A DNA stretch of 64,000 bases. Source: Mustela lutreola (Eukaryota; Chordata; Mammalia; Carnivora; Mustelidae). Positions 11,401 to 20,431 of this stretch are shown piece after piece. Location of the stretch: NCBI RefSeq assembly GCF_030435805.1, contig NC_081305.1, positions 55,462,001 to 55,526,000 on the forward strand. Reading direction: 5' to 3'. The position numbers were made by a program, and so were the translations under genes. The stretch's first letter is position 1. Each line of letters opens with the position of its first letter. The notes below the pieces were generated by a model, which had not been told where the DNA came from, did not search any database, and saw only the letters and a program-made list of their open reading frames with translations.

Positions 11401-13470
11401 GTAAAGATTACTTAAAAAACAAAATCTTAAAAGAAAAAAACCTCGACTCAGGGGCGTAAAAGGTATTTCAACATTAGCTGCTATAAAAAAAGGACTTTGG
11501 GTCTTGGAGGGTGGGGAGTCTAGTGGGTTCGAAAAGGCTGGGTTAATGACCTCTCTCCTCTCTGGATTGTAGTCACCTCTGGAATGGGCCGGAAGGACCA
11601 CCTCAATGGTGCACACATTGGGTCAGTAAAATGCCTGAGAAATATCGGAAGCAACTGCAAACACACATCCCAGTGGGAGCAGGGATTCTACTGCTGGAAG
11701 TTTTCTCCCATAGCTATACTGACACATGTATGCAAGGTGAAGTAAGGAGCATTTATCACCAGTTTTGTAGGTTTATGTGTATTAACTCATCTAGTCCCTA
11801 CAACCAGCCCTGATGTAGGAATAGTTATCAGTACCACAATTTTACAGATGAAGAACAGGCCCAGAGAAGTTAAGTAACTTGACCAAGGTCACACAGCCAG
11901 GAAGCTGCAGGGCTGGGACTTGAACCCAGGCCTCCTAGCCCCAGAGCCCTTGATTCTAACAGGCTTGCCACAGACCCTCACACCAGCTGTGGAAATGGAG
12001 CCACAAGAGAGGGGTTTAGGGATAAGGCCGAGGAGATGGGAAAGGTAGAGGGTTATCCAGTTTTCTGGGGTCCTTTGGGCATTTAAATACATTAGTATGT
12101 TAGCTATTTTATGAACCTTGAGAGCTTGTTTGGAGGTTCTAGCAGGGGAGCGCAGCTACTCGTATACCCTTGACCGAAGAACGGTCCTCTCCTCTATCGG
12201 GGAAGGTCGTCCTCTTCGACCGAGCGCGCAGCTTCGGGAGAGACGCACATGGAGCGGTGAGGGAGGAAGGGGACACCCGCCTAGCCAGCCAGATCAGCCG
12301 AATCAACCCTGGCGATCAGTGGGGTGACAGATGTCGTAGCCAGATCGCCCTCACATCCAGTATGTTAGCTATTTTAGACATTCAACTACATTATTTTTTT
12401 TTAAGAATTTATTTATTTATTTGACAGAGAGAGATCACAAGTAGGCAGAGAGGCAGGCAGAGAGAGAGGAGGAAGCAGGCTCCCTGCTGAGCAGAGAGCC
12501 CGATGTGGGACTCGATCCCAGGACCCTGAGATCATGACCTGAGCCAAAAGGCAGAGGTTTTAACCCACTAGGCCACCCAGGCGCCCTCATTTTTTATTTT
12601 TTTAAAAGATTTTATTTATTTATTTGAGAGAGAGAGAGAGCAGAGGGAGAAGCAGACTCTCTGCTGAGCAGGGAGCCTGACGAGGGCTTGATCCCAGGAC
12701 CCCCGGGGTCATGATCAGAGCCAAATGCAGATGCTTAACCAATTGAGCCACCCAGGTGCCCCAAAACTACATTTTAAAAATAATTTTTAAAATAATAATT
12801 TTGGGGGACGCCTGGGTGGCTCAGTTGGTTAAATGTCTGTCTTCAGCTCAGGTCATGGATTGAGTCGTGCCTCAGGCTCCCTGCTCAGTGGGAAGCCTGC
12901 TTCTCCCTCTCCCTCTGCTTGCCATTCCCCCTGCTTAAGTGCTCTCTCGCTCTCTGTCAAGTAAATAAATAAAATTTAAAATAATAATAATAATAACAGT
13001 CAGTGAGAATTTAGGCATGGTAGAAATGGGTGTAAATCCTTCCACAGAGAGTGAACCCTCATGTGAACTATGGACTTTGGGTGGTGACGTGTGGGTTTTG
13101 GTCTGTCCACTGTATCGAGAGTCCCACTCTGGTGCACGATGTTGATGGGGGGAGGGTGTGCATGTGGGGGCAGGGGCGGTGTGGGAAATCTGTGGACCCC
13201 TTGCTAATATGGTCTCCTGGACCTAAACCTGCTCTAAAAATTAAGGCCTGGGGCATGTGGCCGGCTCAGTTGGTGGAAAATGTGACTCTTGATCTTGGGG
13301 TTATGGATTTGAGCTCCAGATCAGATCTGGAGATTATTTAAAAATAAAATCTGGGGCGCCTGGGTGGCTCAGTGGTTTAAAGCCTCTGCCTTCGGCTCAG
13401 GTCATGATCCCAGAGTCCTGGGATCAAGCACAACATGGGGCTCTCTGCTCAGCAGGGAGCCTGCTTCCTC

Positions 13471-13507
<37 letters not shown>

Positions 13508-16500
13508 GATTTTATTTATTTATTTGATAGAGATCACAAGGAGACAGAGAGGCAGGCAGAGAGAGAGGAGGCAGCAGGCTCCCTGCTGAGCAGAGAGTCT
13601 GATATGGGGCTTAATTCCAAGACCCTGAGATCATGACCTGAACTGAAGACAGAGGCTTAACTCCCTGAGCCACTCAGGCGCCCCTCCTCCTCTCTCTCTG
13701 CCTGCTTCTTTGCCTACTTGTGATTTCTGTCTGTCAAATAAATAAATAAATAAAATCTTAAAATAAATACATAAATAAATAAATAAGTACACCTGTCCAG
13801 CTCAGTCGGTGGAGCATGGGACCCCCTTAAAAAAAAAAAAAAAGAGTCTGCCTTCAGCTCAGGTCATGGTCCCAAGGTCCTGGGATCAAGTCCCGAGTCA
13901 GGCCCCCCCGGCTCAGCAGGGTGCCTGCTTTTCTCTCTCCCTCTGTGTGTACTCTCTCACTCTCTCTCAAATAAGTAAATAAAATCTTTAAATAAATATA
14001 AAATAAAATAAAACCTTTTAAATTAAAATTAAAAACTTAAAGTCTGTTGGGGGAAAAAATGAAGGAGAAAAAAATCCTTCCACTACTGGGGAAGTTGGGT
14101 GGCTCAGTTAGCTATGTGTACAGCTCTTGATTTTGGCTCAGGTTATGATCTCCAGGTCATGAGATCGAGCCCCAAGTCAGGATCCACATTGGGCATGGAG
14201 CCTGCTTAAGATTCTCTCTCCCTCTCTCTCTGCACCTCCCCCCTTTCTCTCTAAAAAAAAAAAAAAAACAAAAACATAACCTGCCACTATAAAACGGAGA
14301 AGGAATTGGGGTTGGCACAAAAATTATAAAGGAATAAGAAGATAAAAGGGGTCAGCAGAAATGGCCCCAGAGCAGACACTCCATGTGCGGGGTTGGGGTT
14401 TTTCAGGGGTTTGGCCAGGATTGGGGCTCCCCGAGGCACTTCTGGGGAATGTGTTTTCAGGCCGGGGGCCTGGACTTCAAACGTGAGGAAAGGAAGGGGA
14501 AGGCAGACCCAGGAGAGATCAGACATGAGGAGGTCAGGCGATGGGCAGGGGAGAGGTTGCCCTCCACGGATCTGTTTGCAGGCTAGGTTCCCTGGGGAAG
14601 GTGCTTGAAAACCAGGAAAACACTGGTGGGCTGGGCCTGACCTCAGAAGCCTGGGTCCCAGAAGGTGGGTGGGAAGTGGAGAGCCATCTCCTTGGGCCCC
14701 AACTCACAGCAATCACGATGTCCCGCATGTGAGGGAACTCCTCGGGATGCAAGAAGGCTGTCAGCTCCTCCCTCGTGGCCATCGAGTCCCCATCCTGGTC
14801 CGCCACCCGGAAACGCCGCTCGTCCCGAGCCAGCATTTTCTTGTAGGTCTCCGCGTCCTCCACGTCATGAAATTCCTCACCTGGGGAAGGGGACAATCTC
14901 TTTCAGCTGTGTTTTACTGGAAAGAATACCAGTCAGGTTGAGGGAAAAGACAAAGGATTCAGCTCAGTAGAATCAGGGCAGGAAGGCCCCCACAGAACTT
15001 GTAATAATTAATATATATTCATTGTTTACTTATATTAGCAACGTTGTCATGAAAGCTTATTATATGCAAAGCTCTTTCCCTACAAAATTGCATTTAATTC
15101 TCACAAAAAGTAAGTCAAGAGTCTTTTCATCTATTCTCACTTTATGAAGGAGAAAATGGATTCCCACAGAAAAGAAATAACCAGCCCGAAGTCATGCAGC
15201 CAGGAAAGGAGCTCTGAGCTGACACTGGCCCTTTGGGCCCCAAGGTCACCCTCTGGTGCTTTAAGGTATACAGACTCGGGTTATAGGACAGAGAATAGGA
15301 GAAGGGGGTTTTCAAGAAAGGAAAGGGTATGAGCATAATGTGGAGGTTTGAAGAGCTCCTGAGTTCAGGGAAACTACAGAAGGTCCACTTTGCTGGCCAG
15401 AAAATGCAGAAAAACACAGCCAGAGGGGTGGGCCAGGCTGGGCTGAGGAGCTGGGTGTCTCTTCTGGAGACCCGGGGGGAGCCATGAAGAGCAGCGAGCA
15501 GGGGAGAATTAGGATCAACTCCATGGGTGGGAAGACCCCTCTGTGATATATGAGGGACAGACTGGAAGAGTGGGGAGGGAGTGTTCACAAGGAAGAAAAC
15601 AAGAGCAGTGGGGGTAGCCGGGCTGGGGCATAGGGACAGACAAGAGGGAACGCAGTCGGGGCATGGGGTAAATGGATTTGAGGTTTTTTGTTTTTTTTTT
15701 TTTTTAAGATATTATTCATTTGATAGAGAGCAATAAAGCATAAGCAGGAGGAGCAGCAGATGAAAAAGGAGAAACAGCCTCCCTGATGAGCAATGAGCGT
15801 GATGCAGGACTCGATCCCAGGACCCCAGGATTATAACCTGAGCTGAAGGCAGATGCTTAACCTACTGAGCCACCCAGGAGCCCCAGGATTTGGGGTTCTG
15901 TCAAGAGATCAGCGGTCAGGATGACAGGGCATGGGAGGTAGATGTCCCTGGCAAGGATCCCCCAGTCACGGTAACAGAGGTCGTGGATGCCATCACGAAT
16001 GAGAAGCCAGAGATCAGCGATTGGGAGTTTCCGGTGATGGAGTACTGGAAGTGGGTAGAACTTGATCAAGGGTTAGAAGCAAAGGTAAGGGATTCTGTTT
16101 CGTAGGCTAAAGGTTCTCAGAATGAGGCTGTCAAAAAGGTCAAGGTCACAGTGTGTGTGTTTTCGGGGGAGCAAGAGTCGGGATCTCGCCGCATACCCGG
16201 CGCGTAGTGGCCATAGGTGGCGTTGCGCAGCTCCTCCCAACCCACGCGCCCGTCGCGGTCCGTGTCGTACGTGTTCCAGGCCGCGGTCACCGAGTCCCGT
16301 ATGTGCCGCTGCTGCGTGTGAGCGATCCAAGCACGGAGCTCGGCCAGCGACACCCAGCCGTCCCCGTCCCCTGCACGATCCATCCGGTCCACGATGCGCC
16401 TGCGAGTCGGGGCGGGGCACATGTCAGTCGCAGACTCCGCCCACCAGGAGACACGCCTTCGCCAGGCTCCGCCCCGCACACGGAGCCACGCCCCCATCGG

Positions 16501-18875
16501 AACACCAACACCCCTCCGCCCCCAATATAGGGTTGATAAAACGGTCCCAGAGCTGCCCGCGCACGGAGGGGAGACACGGGTCAATCCCGGGCCACGCCCA
16601 GGAAAGAGCTCCGCCCCCTCAATCCAGGCGCTGCGGTCCTCCACACACCCTGGTTGGGGGAAGGACCTAAAGCAATCCAGAGCCACACCCGTCACCCCGC
16701 CTCCGCGCCTGGGCCCTCACTTGCTCCCCTCTCTCATTTGTCCGAGTTGGGGTGGGGGCAAGGAGGAGGTGCCACAGCGCACCCCTCGCCCGCCGGTCCC
16801 CTAGGCCAAGACTCTCTCTGAACTCTTTTTTTTTTTTTTAAAGATTTTATTTATTGGGGCGCCTGGGTGGCTCAGTGGGTTAAGCCGCTGCCTTCGGCTC
16901 AGGTCATGATCTCGGGGTCCTGGGATCGAGTCCCGCATCGGGCTCTCTCTGCTCAGCGGGGAGCCTGCTTCCTCCTCTCTCTCTCTGCCTCTCTGCCCAC
17001 TTGTGATTTCTCTCTGTCAAATAAATAAATAAAATCTTTAAAAAAAAAAAAGATTTTATTTATTTATTTGACAGAGAGAGAGATCACAAGTAGGCAGGTA
17101 GGCAGGCAGAGAGCGAGGAGGAAGCAGGCTCTCCGCAGAGCAGAGAGCCCGATGTGGGGCTCGATCCCGGGACCCTGGGATCATGACCTGAGTCGAAGGC
17201 AGAGGCTTTAACCCACTGAGCCACCCAGGCGCCCCTCTCTCTGAACTCTTGATGGCCACGGCCACGCGCACACCCGACCCCTCGCCCTTTCAGGCGCGTT
17301 GGGTCTTCAGGTCATCCCTTCCAACCCCCCCCCCCCCACCGCTGCCCCGCCCGCCTGGCTGCGCGGGCCTATTTCAGGCCCCTCTACCTCCCGCCCGACC
17401 CCGTGCTGTGTCCCGCCCCTTCCCCCACTTCCTCCAGACAATCTCAGGCTTCGCCCGAGGACCATCACCCGCAACACCACCATCAGTTCCTTCCTCCTGC
17501 TTCGGCCGGATCATGGGCACCATGCGGTCTATGAAGCCGCTGAAGGCCGTTCCTCGCGCACCTTCTCTCGGGCCGCTCGGATCTGCTCCCAGGCCTCCTC
17601 CCCCGTCCCCTGGCCACTCCCGCCACCGGTTTGGGTCCTTACCCAACCGCTCACAGAGCCCACAAGGAGCGCTCCTCTTGGTCACCGTCCTTAAACCCCG
17701 CAACCCAGTTCCCAGGGTCGACTCCCACACGGCTGTGCCCAGATCGCCAGCCCCTGCAACCCCCGCGCGACAGGCTGTGTCTGCTCTGATCAGTCTGGAG
17801 CTGGAGTCCCGGGATTCCCATGCTGTCCTGAGGTTCAAGCTGTTGTTAAGACCGTGGGCTCCACGGCAAGATATTTTAGGTTCAAATCCTATCGCCTCAT
17901 CTTGCTGGCTGTGTGACCGTGGGCAAGCCACTGAAACCTCTCTGTGCCTCAGTCTACCCCTCTGTAAAAGGCAGATAAATGATAGAACCTACCCTTAAGT
18001 CTGGTTGTGGGGATTAAAGAAATTAACCCTTGTAAAGCACTTAGAACAGCACCATGCATTGCAGCAATGCTACGCCAATAGTGAAGCCTGTTACGCTGCC
18101 TTTCTTCCTCCCTCCTTCACCCAGTCCCATCCACGCACAGTCTCCCAGCCAGCAGTCAGCACCACTCTCTCCATCCTGATCTAGTCATCATCCCCTCCTG
18201 TCTTCCAACTGCACCGCTGCAGATGCTTCCTCACCTAGTCTGTTCCCCAAAATGCAACCAGAAGGATTCTGTTGAAACCTAAGTCAGCTCACACCCTCCC
18301 TCTGCTTAGAGTCCTCCCATGGCTCTCATCTCCCTCAGAGAAACGCTGAAATCTTCACTGTGGCCTGAAGGCCCTGACCTCTTTTTCCCTTCTCTGCCAT
18401 CACCTTCCGCATTCTCCTCTTCAATCACTGGGTTCCAGCCACGTGGGCATCACTGTTCTGCAAATATCAGGCCTGTTCCTGCCTCAGGGCCTTTGCACTT
18501 ACAGTTCCCTCTGCTTGGAGTGCTATTCCCCCGTATATCCACACGGCTCAAATATTACCTTCTCACTGAAGCCTCCCTTCACTTCCCTGTTAAAAATTAC
18601 AACCCTGAATCCTCCCCTCCGTCTCTCTCCTACCCCAGACGCGCTTGGCTTTCCTCTGGGCTGAGCTGGTCGAATTCCTTGGCCACTTCTCGTCCCAGGA
18701 AAGCCTCATGGTCGTACTGGAAATTCCCGTGGGCGTCATCATGAGGAGCCTCGCTTAGGGGGGCCGCCTGGTGTACCCTCCCCTGGCCATGAGGGCCTGC
18801 ATCAGGGGATGGCTTGCCCTGGGCACCGCGCCTCAGCAGCAGCAGCAACAGCAGAAGTGATGGTTGCCACATCAT
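5426..18875 (-). CDS. RCN3: Reticulocalbin-3, six coding exons, 328 aa
   Basis: ER-lumen EF-hand calcium-binding protein of the CREC family, known as a chaperone-like factor for collagen and secretory-protein handling. Coding exons: 18634-18875, 16197-16399, 14708-14880, 8629-8689, 5754-5953, 5426-5533. All junctions have GT/AG and consistent phase and sum to 987 nt, the human length. The protein starts with a leucine-rich signal peptide ([20 protein letters not shown]). EF-hand loops are visible as [62 protein letters not shown] and [12 protein letters not shown]. It ends in the ER-retrieval signal HDEL, then TGA. The start is placed at the first of two tandem ATGs, as in human. An acceptor (TGCTCCCTAG) just upstream of the ATG implies a non-coding first exon in the CpG-rich segment near 19.4-19.6 kb. 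Introns are full of SINEs; a LINE2 runs almost to the exon 1 donor. Very sure of identity and exons. Confidence 0.97.
6254..6632 (+). mobile_element. CanSINE plus 5'-truncated second CanSINE
   Basis: First copy 6254-6468 ends in poly-A and is joined directly to a second body lacking its head (GGCTGCCTTCTGCTCAGG to 6632). RCN3 intron 5. Confidence 0.85.
6680..7075 (-). mobile_element. L1 3' end fragment
   Basis: Reverse complement of the L1 3' region (TGGCTTCTTTCACTTGGC, TTTTATGGCTGAATAACAT). RCN3 intron 5. Confidence 0.65.
7088..7258 (-). mobile_element. CanSINE
   Basis: Older full-length copy in RCN3 intron 5. Confidence 0.85.
7645..7790 (+). mobile_element. MIR
   Basis: CCTCAGCTTCCTCATCTGTG followed by the MIR 3' half. 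RCN3 intron 5. Confidence 0.7.
8240..8505 (+). repeat. Tandem repeat of MIR-tail-like units
   Basis: Five to six units of about 38-45 bp of the form GGCCTGGCACAGAGTAGGTGCT then TGGTAAATGTTT, resembling the MIR 3' tail. Lies in the RCN3 intron about 120 bp from exon 8629-8689. Confidence 0.7.
9161..9331 (-). mobile_element. Old CanSINE
   Basis: Target duplication TGTTCCCCACTTTT / TGTTCCCCCACTTTT. Confidence 0.88.
9502..9687 (-). mobile_element. CanSINE
   Basis: Full-length; AAATTCTTTA / AATAATTCTTTA duplication. Confidence 0.9.
9950..10060 (-). mobile_element. Old short CanSINE-like element
   Basis: AGTAGGCTCCATGCCC and GATCAGGAGTCACATGGTC of the short old tRNA-Lys type. Confidence 0.55.
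10085..10325. mobile_element. Non-autonomous hAT-type DNA transposon fragment
   Basis: CAGCAAACTTTTCCCAAAAA, GGGCCGGAG, CCAATAAAACTTTATTAGC and a terminal GTTGACTGTTGG fit the abundant mammalian MER/Charlie MITE that has CAAACT termini. Exact family not fixed. Confidence 0.6.
10325..11300 (+). mobile_element. MIR split by four serial CanSINEs
   Basis: MIR halves at 10325-10448 and 11190-11300 are separated by SINEs at 10451-10646, 10655-10745 (truncated), 10747-10970 and 10980-11190. The MIR-derived target ATAAAATGAAGATGGGAGG recurs, in full or shortened, around the insertions. Confidence 0.85.
11325..11430 (+). mobile_element. Old short CanSINE
   Basis: CTGACTCAGTCAGTAGAGCA then GTTGTAAGTTCAAGTTCCACG, close to the tRNA-Lys ancestor. 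Confidence 0.7.
11760..11965 (-). mobile_element. MIR
   Basis: TTTTACAGATGAAGAACAGG and CAAGGTCACACAGCCAGGAA on plus are the reverse complement of the MIR core. Confidence 0.85.
12112..12358 (-). pseudogene. 7SK RNA retropseudogene, 3'-truncated
   Basis: Minus strand begins GGATGTGAGGGCGATCTGGC, the exact 5' end of 7SK, and follows it with few substitutions for about 245 nt to CAAGCTCTCAAGG, lacking the 3' third. An 18-bp target-site duplication AGTATGTTAGCTATTTTA flanks it (12094-12111 and 12359-12376), so it arrived by retrotransposition. It sits in the RCN3 intron between 8689 and 14708. Low divergence suggests a recent copy. It lacks the 3' hairpin and U-tract, so it is not a working 7SK. 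Confidence 0.95.
12392..12762 (-). mobile_element. Two serial CanSINEs
   Basis: Copies at 12392-12587 and 12597-12762. The target AACTACATT occurs before the pair and after it. Confidence 0.88.
12806..12998 (+). mobile_element. CanSINE
   Basis: Full-length older copy ending in an AAT microsatellite. Confidence 0.88.
13246..13790 (+). mobile_element. Old CanSINE followed by nested young CanSINEs
   Basis: Old copy 13246-13350. A plus-strand copy starts at 13352, is interrupted within its CT tract by a minus-strand copy (about 13497-13684), and resumes to about 13790. Confidence 0.88.
13790..14010 (+). mobile_element. Truncated CanSINE pair
   Basis: Short head fragment with poly-A (13790-13845), joined to a 5'-truncated body ending AATAAAATC. 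Confidence 0.75.
14088..14275 (+). mobile_element. Old CanSINE
   Basis: GGTGGCTCAGTTAGCTATG head, CATTGGGCATGGAGCCTGC body, poly-A end; 430 bp from RCN3 exon 14708-14880. Confidence 0.8.
15055..15255 (-). mobile_element. MIR
   Basis: Reverse-complement MIR (CAGCCCGAAGTCATGCAGCC; ATTTAATTCTCACAAAAAG). Confidence 0.65.
15685..15884 (-). mobile_element. CanSINE
   Basis: Diverged full-length copy; GGATTTGAGGTTTT / GGATTTGGGGTTCT duplication. Confidence 0.85.
16826..17235. mobile_element. CanSINE nested in an opposite-strand CanSINE
   Basis: Outer minus copy (16826-16855 and 17051-17235) has the duplication CTCTCTGAACTCTT. Inner plus copy (16857-17048) inserted at its AAAGATTTTATTTATT. Confidence 0.92.
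17835..18080 (+). mobile_element. MIR
   Basis: Near-complete: GTTCAAATCCTATCGCC, GCTGGCTGTGTGACCGTGGG, AAGCACTTAGAACAGCACC. RCN3 intron 1. Confidence 0.9.
18120..18615 (+). mobile_element. LINE2 3' end
   Basis: CAACCAGAAGGATTCTG, CCTCAGGGCCTTTGCACTTA and the L2 tail; it ends about 20 bp from the RCN3 exon 1 splice donor. Confidence 0.85.
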
Positions 18876-19379
18876 CAGTCCCTAGGGAGCAGTGGAGGCT
18901 AAAAGTCAGGGGTCACAGGAAAAACAATAGAGACAGGACAGGAGAATGGGGGTTGGGGCGGAGAGACCGAAGACAAGACAGAGAGATGGTAAATGGCCAC
19001 AAAATTTAGGGCTCAAGAAGGGCCGGGGGTGGGAAAAAGGGGGGCAGGGTTCTCAGAGGTAAAAGCAGAGGTAGTGACTGAATCTTCTGAGGGAGTCCCA
19101 GACGGGTCCCGGAGCTGCTGGTGGGGGGTTTCCAAGCGCTAGACGTGGCGCACTTCCCACGCACACTGCGGGGCGGGGTCGTGTCCAGAGAGCAATCATG
19201 CAGGCCCCCAGGCCTTATTTGCAGCCCGGACCCACTTTCCCGGCTCGAAAGAACCCGGACCGTCCTCCCTGGGCAAGCCACCCGCCCTCACCTCCCTTTA
19301 CCAGTTTAGCCAGCTTCACTTCGCTCTACACAGTGGGCTCAGCTTTCTCTGAAAAGATGCCCAATTTAGCGGCTCTCTA

Positions 19380-19640
19380 GCGAGGCCCCACCTCCAGCAG
19401 CGCAGAGACCCCGCCCTCCTACCAATGAGCGCTCAGAAGGACCCCAAGGGGCGGGGCCGATGAGCTCCGCGAAGGCCGCGGGCCCCGACGCCACGTCCAC
19501 AGAGAAGAGCGCGGCCCCAGAGGTTCCGCCCGGCTTCCCAGGGCAGGCGGGTGGGCGGCCCGGGAGAGACGCGGATGCCCAGAACTACAACTCCCGGCAG
19601 GCGTCGCAGCGCCCAGCCAGACCACCGACCACATCCAGCG
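19380..19640 (-). promoter_or_regulatory. RCN3: RCN3 CpG promoter with ZNF143-type site
   Basis: CpG-dense TATA-less segment upstream of RCN3 coding exon 1. It holds a CCAAT box near 19420, GC boxes near 19450, and at 19583-19602 a strong match to the ZNF143/STAF element (core ACTACAACTCCCGGC). The non-coding first exon probably lies here, but its donor was not fixed. Confidence 0.65.
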
Positions 19641-19694
19641 GTACTATTTCCCCAAGCCTCTTGGGAGGTGGTTTGGGGCTTTTTGGAGGTTGGG

Positions 19695-19810
19695 GTTGTT
19701 TTGTTTATTTATTTATTTATTTAAGTACTCTCTACACTGAGGGCGAAGCTGGAGCTCACCACCCCAAGATCAAGAGTCGCATCCTCTTCCGACTGAAGCC
19801 AGGCGCCCCG
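19695..19810 (-). mobile_element. Old short CanSINE next to the RCN3 promoter
   Basis: CCAAGATCAAGAGTCGCATC and GACTGAAGCCAGGCGCCCC, directly upstream of the CpG island. Confidence 0.7.
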
Positions 19811-20189
19811 GAGGTGTATTTTTATCTTTTCCTTTGTGAGCACGGTTTAAGAAAGAAGGGAACCAAGGGGCCGGAGGAGGCATCCCCTTCCCTCAAAGAG
19901 GGAACAATGCTTCTCTTCCGCTCCACCCAAGGTGACAGGTCCAACTCCAGCCAAGAATTCCTCAAAATGTGTGGCACAGTGTCGGCATTTGGTAAATATT
20001 GGTGAAACTTATGAGTGAAAAGATGTGACTTGGTATATAAAATTGGCATATTCCACAACTGGCAATTGCCTCCGGAGAGATATGAAGCCCAGGGCTTATG
20101 TTCTTTATCCCTACCCCCTTACGAGACACACACACGTGTTCTCCTAACCTCACCCCCACCCCAAAAGTCGAAATGATAAGAACACAATA

Positions 20190-20431
20190 ATTCGGGCCCA
20201 AACTCGTGTTTATATGTGGAGGTGGAAAAGAGCCATGATCATCAGGAGGGGAAACTGAGGCAGATCACACAAGAGGCGAAATCCAGAAGATCATTGGGCC
20301 CAGAACTCTTTCTGGAGGCTCAGAAATACCAGGATTCCAGGAGGTCTCACAGCATGATAGGGGCCTGACTACATTAGCTGGTGGTAGCCAGGATGGAGGG
20401 TGATATCAGCGGCTGAGAATGAATTTACGTG
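20190..20431 (-). other. FCGRT: FCGRT 3' untranslated region
   Basis: Follows the TAG at 20432-20434. Ends near a non-canonical TATAAA hexamer (20209-20214, minus) just before a motif that resembles the end of the human transcript. No AATAAA was found nearer. Confidence 0.55.
20209..20214 (-). terminator. FCGRT: Probable FCGRT polyadenylation hexamer (TATAAA variant)
   Basis: Minus-strand ATATAAACACGAG context about 220 nt past the stop. Assigned by position and by remembered similarity to the human 3' end; a variant hexamer, so tentative. Confidence 0.45.

Noticed and set aside
15890-16105. 71-codon plus-strand frame beside RCN3 exon 2
   Set aside because: Unique but short, no start context, and antisense within an RCN3 intron; nothing recognisable.
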